DNA of 64,000 bases, taken from an uncultured Shewanella sp. (GTDB taxonomy: Bacteria; Pseudomonadota; Gammaproteobacteria; Enterobacterales; Shewanellaceae). Positions 59,565 to 64,000 of the stretch are shown here, piece after piece. Each line of letters begins with the position of its first letter. The first letter of the stretch is position 1. The DNA is taken from contig NZ_CANMUW010000013.1 of NCBI RefSeq assembly GCF_947501225.1, forward strand, positions 62,001 to 126,000, given 5' to 3'. The translations under genes were made by a program, and so were the position numbers. Below the pieces are notes generated by a model. The model searched no databases and was not told where the DNA came from. It saw nothing but the letters and a program-made list of their open reading frames with translations.

Positions 59565-60734
59565 ATGCCATTGCAACTCAAACGTCGACAACTGATTAAA
59601 GCGCTTGCCGCCGGGGGCCTTTTGAGTCAACTCGGTCCTTTACCCGCTTTGGCAAGCGGCAATAAACGTCTTTATGTCGACGGACTCAGCTTCCTTCCCG
59701 ACGATCTGGCAGATCTCAAATCATCAAACATCGATGCCTACCTGTGTGATATCTCAGATATCGAAGCGATTCAACAGCTCGATGGCACCACTAACTACAA
59801 ACGCACCTATCGCGCCTGTATGAAAAGCATCACAGAAGCGCTCGACAGGGTAAACGCGAACCCGGAGCAGCTCCTGCTGGGACAGACAGGTAGCGACATC
59901 AGAAAAGCCAGAGAGAGCCAGCGTACTGCAGTCTTCTTTCAGATACAGGGAGCCGATTGCGTCGAAGGCAGTATCGACAACGGACTCGTTCAAGTCGATG
60001 AGTTTCATGCCAAAGGCCTGCGTGCTCTACAGCTCACCCACCACTATGGCAACAAATTCAGTGGCGGAGCCCTGGATAACGCCGACCTTGAGACAGGCGG
60101 CCAACAGGGGCTCAACAAACCACTTACCACGGCGGGTAAGCAGTTAATCAATAAGCTCAACGAAAAGCGGATCTTAATCGATGTCAGCCACTCCAGTCCG
60201 CAATCGGCCCTCGACACCGCCAGAGCTTCAAGCGCCCCCATCGTTCAGAGTCACGGCGCAGTGCGCACCATAGTGAATCATGCGCGCTGCTCACCCGATG
60301 AGGTGATAAGAGCCATAGCCGATACCGGCGGTTTGTTCGGAGTGTTTATGATGAGTTTCTGGCTCACCAATGACAAGATCCCCACCACCGAACACTACAT
60401 AGCCCAATTGAAACATGTCGCCAAGGTCGGTGGAATCGAGTCTGTTGCCATCGCCAACGACTACCCCCTTCGCGGCCAGAAGAACCTGCTCAAGCTCAAC
60501 AATAATAATGCCGAAGGTGTGAAGCAGTATCTGGATTGGTGGCATAGCCTGCGAGCCAAGAAGGTGCTTGGGTATGAAGTGGAGCCCAGCCATGTAGTGA
60601 TCCCCGAATTGAACCATATCGACCGCATGAACCGCATCGACAATGCGTTGGCCGCTGCCGGCTTCGCCGCCAATGAGCGGGATAAAATTATGGGAGAAAA
60701 TTGGCAGCGGGTATTAACTCAGGTGCTGGGCTGA
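59565..60734 (+). CDS. Peptidase M19 (membrane dipeptidase-like), altered metal site
   Basis: A 389-aa exported protein. The signal starts KRRQLIKALAAGGLL, a possible Tat signal, with cleavage after about residue 30. The M19 fold is recognised by LRALQLTHHYGNKF, ILIDVSHSSPQSAL and APIVQSHGAVR, which keep the two His metal ligands. The usual N-terminal HxD reads DGLSF, and the bridging Glu position reads IQGAD (Gln). The dinuclear zinc site may be incomplete. It may be an inactive or re-purposed member. The ATPase gene follows after 6 bp in the same operon. Confidence 0.83.
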   Translation: MPLQLKRRQLIKALAAGGLLSQLGPLPALASGNKRLYVDGLSFLPDDLADLKSSNIDAYLCDISDIEAIQQLDGTTNYKRTYRACMKSITEALDRVNANPEQLLLGQTGSDIRKARESQRTAVFFQIQGADCVEGSIDNGLVQVDEFHAKGLRALQLTHHYGNKFSGGALDNADLETGGQQGLNKPLTTAGKQLINKLNEKRILIDVSHSSPQSALDTARASSAPIVQSHGAVRTIVNHARCSPDEVIRAIADTGGLFGVFMMSFWLTNDKIPTTEHYIAQLKHVAKVGGIESVAIANDYPLRGQKNLLKLNNNNAEGVKQYLDWWHSLRAKKVLGYEVEPSHVVIPELNHIDRMNRIDNALAAAGFAANERDKIMGENWQRVLTQVLG

Positions 60735-60740
60735 GCACAG

Positions 60741-61922
60741 ATGCTGACCACCTTAGCCATTCAAAATTACCGCTCTTTAAGGGAGATAAGAGTTCCGCTC
60801 GAACGGCTCAACCTTGTCACGGGTAGTAATGGCAGCGGTAAGTCTAATCTCTATAAGGCGCTACGCTTGCTGGCGCAAACCGCACAGGGGGGAGTGGTTA
60901 ATGCCTTGGCACAGGAAGGCGGGCTGGACTCCAGTTTCTGGGCCGGGCCAGAAAACATAACCAGGGGCATGCTCGATGGCACGACCGCCATCGAACCAAC
61001 CGTGCGTCAACAGGTTAAGCGACTCAAGTTGGGCTTTGCCAGCGATGAGTACAGCTACCTTATCGAGCTGGGACTGCCTAAGCCTGACTCTACAACCCTG
61101 TTTGGCTTAGATCCTCAGATAAAACGTGAAGCGATCTGGGTCGGCCATAAGTATCGCCCCGCCTCGGTACTGCTCGAGCGCCGTGGGGCACTGGTTAAAA
61201 GCAGAACAGAGAATAGCACTCAGGCCGGATGGCAGGTATTAAATCTCCATATGCAACATGGTGATAGTATCTTCACCGAACTTGCCGATCCCGAGCGGAC
61301 ACCGGAAGTGATAAAACTCAGAGACAATATCAAAGCTTGGCGTTTCTACGATCATTTTCGCAGCGATACCGATGCACCGGCGCGCAAGCCTCAACTAGGT
61401 ACCCGTACCCCGGTTCTTCACCACGATGGTCGGGACCTGGCCTCAGCCATTCAGACTATCTTTGAGGTGGGTGACAAAGAGGGGTTCGACGAGGCGATTA
61501 GTGATGCCTTCCCCGGAGCCAAAGTAGATATCGAATATGAATCTAGCGGCATGCTGAGCGTACGGTTTAATCAAGAGGGTCTGTTACGCCCGCTCAATGC
61601 GGCCGAGCTTTCAGATGGAACGCTAAGATATCTGCTGCTCGTCGCCGCCCTGTTAACGCCGAGACCGCCGGAGCTAATGGTACTCAATGAGCCCGAAACC
61701 AGTTTGCACCCGGATCTGTTACCGGCTTTATCACGTCTGATAGCCAAGGCATCGCACCTGTGCCAGCTATGGGTGGTCTCCCACGCCAATCGCCTTATCA
61801 ATGCCCTCACTGAATTTGAACACTGCAACCTGATTGAGCTGGATAAACAGCTGGGGCAGACAGAGATAATCGGGCAGGATATCTTGAGCAAGCCGGACTG
61901 GAACTGGCAGAACCGCACTTAA
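60741..61922 (+). CDS. AAA/ABC-type predicted ATPase (RecF/OLD-like)
   Basis: A 393-aa predicted ATPase of the COG4637 type. It has Walker A GSNGSGKSN (about 29-37), a signature-like LSDGTLRYLLL, Walker B ELMVLNEPETSLHP and the switch His in WVVSHANRL. It has no TOPRIM domain, so it is not an OLD nuclease. The start LAIQNYRSLREIRVPL is typical. It is transcribed with the M19-like gene upstream. Function unknown; proteins of this group are often annotated as recombination- or defence-related, but no partner is present here. Confidence 0.88.
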   Translation: MLTTLAIQNYRSLREIRVPLERLNLVTGSNGSGKSNLYKALRLLAQTAQGGVVNALAQEGGLDSSFWAGPENITRGMLDGTTAIEPTVRQQVKRLKLGFASDEYSYLIELGLPKPDSTTLFGLDPQIKREAIWVGHKYRPASVLLERRGALVKSRTENSTQAGWQVLNLHMQHGDSIFTELADPERTPEVIKLRDNIKAWRFYDHFRSDTDAPARKPQLGTRTPVLHHDGRDLASAIQTIFEVGDKEGFDEAISDAFPGAKVDIEYESSGMLSVRFNQEGLLRPLNAAELSDGTLRYLLLVAALLTPRPPELMVLNEPETSLHPDLLPALSRLIAKASHLCQLWVVSHANRLINALTEFEHCNLIELDKQLGQTEIIGQDILSKPDWNWQNRT

Positions 61923-62012
61923 GCACAGCCCAAGGACAAGGGGATCCACCGGCTCCCGGCCTAAACAGATAACCTCAGCAGATAGTTTGTAACCCGAATA
62001 TCTTAACGCTTT

Positions 62013-62047
62013 ACTCGCGACTCCTAGCTCCTAGCTTGTAACTCCTA
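62013..62047. repeat. Degenerate 7-bp tandem repeat, unit gctccta
   Basis: Five heptamers (actcgcg, actccta, gctccta, gcttgta, actccta) lie between the ATPase gene and the PH-domain gene and include the stop codon of the latter. Confidence 0.8.
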
Positions 62048-62419
62048 CAACGAGAAGTTTGCGATAGTCTTCTGAATGCCAACTACATCGGTCCCCCTCT
62101 TAAGCTCTTTAACCAAAGGATCTTTCTGGCCTGAGATCCATAGCTTAAGTTCTGAGTCCATATCGAAACGACCGGCGGTTTCAACCTCGAAGTGAGTAAT
62201 CGCCTTGTAGGGAATAGAGTGGTAGCTGACTTTCTTGCCTGTCACTCCCTGCTTGTCGATAAGGATGAGTCGCTTATTGGTAAAGACGAACATATCCCGT
62301 ATCACCTTGTAGGCCAGGTGCAACTGCTCATTTTCACCCATTATCGGATTAAGCTCTTCGGCCAGCTCCTCTAAATTAACTTCGGATGCATTCCCCATCA
62401 ATGAATCTAATAATCCCAT
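62045..62419 (-). CDS. Bacterial PH domain protein (DUF1696 type)
   Basis: A 124-aa cytoplasmic protein consisting of a pleckstrin-homology-like domain. The pattern RDMFVFTNKRLILIDKQGVTGKK then SYHSIPYKAITHFEVETAG is typical of the bacterial PH_1/DUF1696 family. The role is unknown. Monocistronic, with the stop codon inside a heptamer array. Confidence 0.9.
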   Translation of the reverse strand: MGLLDSLMGNASEVNLEELAEELNPIMGENEQLHLAYKVIRDMFVFTNKRLILIDKQGVTGKKVSYHSIPYKAITHFEVETAGRFDMDSELKLWISGQKDPLVKELKRGTDVVGIQKTIANFSL

Positions 62420-62576
62420 CTCTCTTCCTTAAAAAGTCTCTGGTCGCCAAGGCGGCCACATATCGGATGTGTCTCAAGATAGCATACTCCGTGGTTAACA
62501 GAGTTAAAAGAGGTGAAAATTCAATGATGAGCAGCTGAAAAAATAGCGGAAACAAACTGTAATAGAGATATAAGCT

Positions 62577-62620
62577 GACGCCGGGCAGTTAGCCCGGCGC
62601 CGGGGTTACTTTTAACCCCT
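62577..62620 (-). terminator. Possible terminator hairpins after the U32 gene
   Basis: Two hairpins, cgccgggc / gcccggcg and ggggtta / taacccc, lie just beyond the stop of the minus-strand U32 gene. There is no long T-tract, so termination is not certain. Confidence 0.45.
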
Positions 62621-62636
62621 TACAGGTTCGACAGGC

Positions 62637-64000
62637 TTAGCCTCGGCCGTCACTCTTTACCTGACGGTTAGCCCCAACCACCATCATCTCACACTTGGGG
62701 CAATCGAATACCAGTTTCAACACATCTTTACCTATCTCAAGTATCATAGGTTCAGCCTTGATCCCCGGCACCTCTTTCGGACAGAGATTAAAGTTGAATC
62801 GCAGACAGTGCTTAGTGACCATCAAAGGCACCTCTTCGGTGATGCCGTTCTTCTCATAGGTATCTTCAATCTCGATGACCCCATGCTGCTGGTAGAAATC
62901 TTTGGACTTCTGGTTTGCGACATTAGCCAGGTAGCTGAGGTGTTTGGTCGGATACATGGCATCTTGATTATGTTTCCATGCCTGGGGCCGTTGATAATCA
63001 TCGACCCGGGCCTTCTCAAGCGCCGCCACTACATCGCGACGAAGCCCGTTTATCACCGAGGCCGGGGCAAACCAGATCTGCTCCGTCTCGATGCTGATCT
63101 CACGGGCCACAAAATCGGTGCTACCGAGTTTGCCAAGCTGTTTACGCAACTTTGCCCCGGCACTTGCCTGGTCATTCGCCGCCTGTTTATCCAACTCAAG
63201 TGTGACTGAGCCACGGTGACCATAGATATCTGTCATAACCATCTCTATGCCAACCTCGGTGTCTGTCAATGCGATATCGACGTCGATAGAACGCTTGGCT
63301 GACTCCTTGGCCAGGACCGTCTCGAAGGCATGGTCACGGTTACGATACAAGGTCATACCCACTTCGAGATCCCCGGGGATCGCGATAACATAGAGTCTTT
63401 TCCCGTCGGCGCGGTTCAGCCTGAGGCCACGCAGCTTATCATCCGACTTTCGCGCTTTCTTATAGTTCTTTGCAAAGTAGCACAGACCATCACCGTTATT
63501 GAAAGTCTCGGTTGACTCAACTTCGATATAGTCCTTTCCAAATGCCTTTACGGTCGCAACCTCTTCACCAATATATTTCGGTGAACGGAAATCACTGACC
63601 CCCTGACTTCGCTCATGAACAAAATAGTCGGTCCGTCCGCGGTTAAAGGTTTTCTCCGGGTTAGGAGTGAAAGTATGCTCGCACCGGCCGTGAGAGGAGG
63701 CCCTCAACTCAGGACGACGCGCGATGATCTTATCCAGCTCCTGCCTGTAATGGGCGGTAACGTTTTTCACATAGTTGATATCTTTTAGGCGCCCCTCAAT
63801 CTTAAACGAGCGCACACCGGCATCGATCAAGGCTTCGAGGTTGTCGGTCTGATTATTATCTTTAAGGGATAACAGATGTTCGTTTTCTGCGAGCACCTCC
63901 CCCTGACGAGTCTTAAGCTCTCCCGGCAGGCGACACATCTGAGAGCACTCGCCCCGGTTGGCGCTACGATTGCTGAAGGCATGACTCAAGTTACACAGGC
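62637..64000 (-). CDS. rlhA: U32 peptidase family protein, RlhA-type rRNA hydroxylase, 5' end outside window
   Basis: The frame is open at the right edge; at least 453 codons are visible and the N-terminal part is missing. It starts in the window with LCNLSHAFSNRSANRG, then ECSQMCRLPGEL, the U32 signature region, and RSFKIEGRLKD. The C-terminal collagenase-like domain follows, with two late Cys pairs (CLRFNFNLCPKE and CPKCE). E. coli RlhA (YdcP) hydroxylates C2501 of 23S rRNA, and the length and C-terminal extension fit that member better than YegQ or UbiU/UbiV. The name is by family resemblance. Confidence 0.85.
   Translation of the reverse strand, partial: LCNLSHAFSNRSANRGECSQMCRLPGELKTRQGEVLAENEHLLSLKDNNQTDNLEALIDAGVRSFKIEGRLKDINYVKNVTAHYRQELDKIIARRPELRASSHGRCEHTFTPNPEKTFNRGRTDYFVHERSQGVSDFRSPKYIGEEVATVKAFGKDYIEVESTETFNNGDGLCYFAKNYKKARKSDDKLRGLRLNRADGKRLYVIAIPGDLEVGMTLYRNRDHAFETVLAKESAKRSIDVDIALTDTEVGIEMVMTDIYGHRGSVTLELDKQAANDQASAGAKLRKQLGKLGSTDFVAREISIETEQIWFAPASVINGLRRDVVAALEKARVDDYQRPQAWKHNQDAMYPTKHLSYLANVANQKSKDFYQQHGVIEIEDTYEKNGITEEVPLMVTKHCLRFNFNLCPKEVPGIKAEPMILEIGKDVLKLVFDCPKCEMMVVGANRQVKSDGRG

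Noticed and set aside
60741..61922. OLD-family nuclease defence gene
   Set aside because: No TOPRIM domain and no UvrD-like partner; the protein ends shortly after the ATPase switch region.

Overview
The window is chromosomal DNA from a gammaproteobacterium, almost certainly a marine Shewanella. The main pointers are a tetraheme flavocytochrome c fumarate reductase of the Shewanella Fcc3 type, a Shewanella-type porin, a further Tat-exported multiheme protein, and enterobacterial-like core gene orders (xerD-dsbC-recJ, trmN-srmB, epd-pgk-fba, csdA-csdE, sdaC-sdaA). No rRNA, tRNA, prophage, intact insertion sequence or CRISPR array was seen.

Layout. 1-6 kb: the end of a NarL/DegS-type sensor kinase with its LuxR-type response regulator, a LysR regulator divergent from an lrgAB pair, a YedI-like membrane protein, an HD-GYP phosphodiesterase with a C-terminal zinc ribbon, and rpiA. 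6.7-12.2 kb: a long repeat-rich gap, then fccA, a porin and a LysR regulator. 12.4-20.3 kb: housekeeping genes recJ, dsbC, xerD, brnQ, trmN and srmB. 20.7-30 kb: an RND efflux pair, an orphan radical SAM protein, a PAS sensor with a degenerate GGDEF domain, and a GTG-started unknown membrane protein. 30-35.1 kb: the most unusual block. Two paralogous ToxR-like/FidL-like membrane regulator pairs flank a Tat-exported diheme, cysteine-rich cytochrome and a small lipoprotein. 35.4-44.1 kb: a DUF481 beta-barrel protein, central carbon genes (fba, pgk, epd, tkt) and metK with a MetJ operator. 44.4-54 kb: a small acidic protein, acetyltransferases, a tandem pair of GAF plus degenerate-GGDEF proteins, a META lipoprotein, a dicarboxylate/glutamate symporter and sdaCA. 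54.5-64 kb: yjjX, a MarR-acetyltransferase fusion, tas, csdAE, an altered M19 dipeptidase with an AAA ATPase, a PH-domain protein and the 3' part of a U32 family rRNA hydroxylase.

How the genes work together. Several units suggest anaerobic or envelope-linked physiology: periplasmic fumarate respiration (fccA plus porin), serine uptake and deamination to pyruvate (sdaC-sdaA), and a periplasmic cytochrome locus with candidate transmembrane one-component regulators. The pentose phosphate and glycolytic genes (rpiA, tkt, epd, pgk, fba) are spread over two separate loci.

Intergenic DNA is as distinctive as the genes. At least seven gaps carry tandem arrays with an exact 7-bp period but different unit sequences, and one of these forms the apparent terminator of an acetyltransferase gene. 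Two gaps hold segments bounded by inverted repeats, like miniature transposable elements. Others carry larger diverged palindromic repeats.
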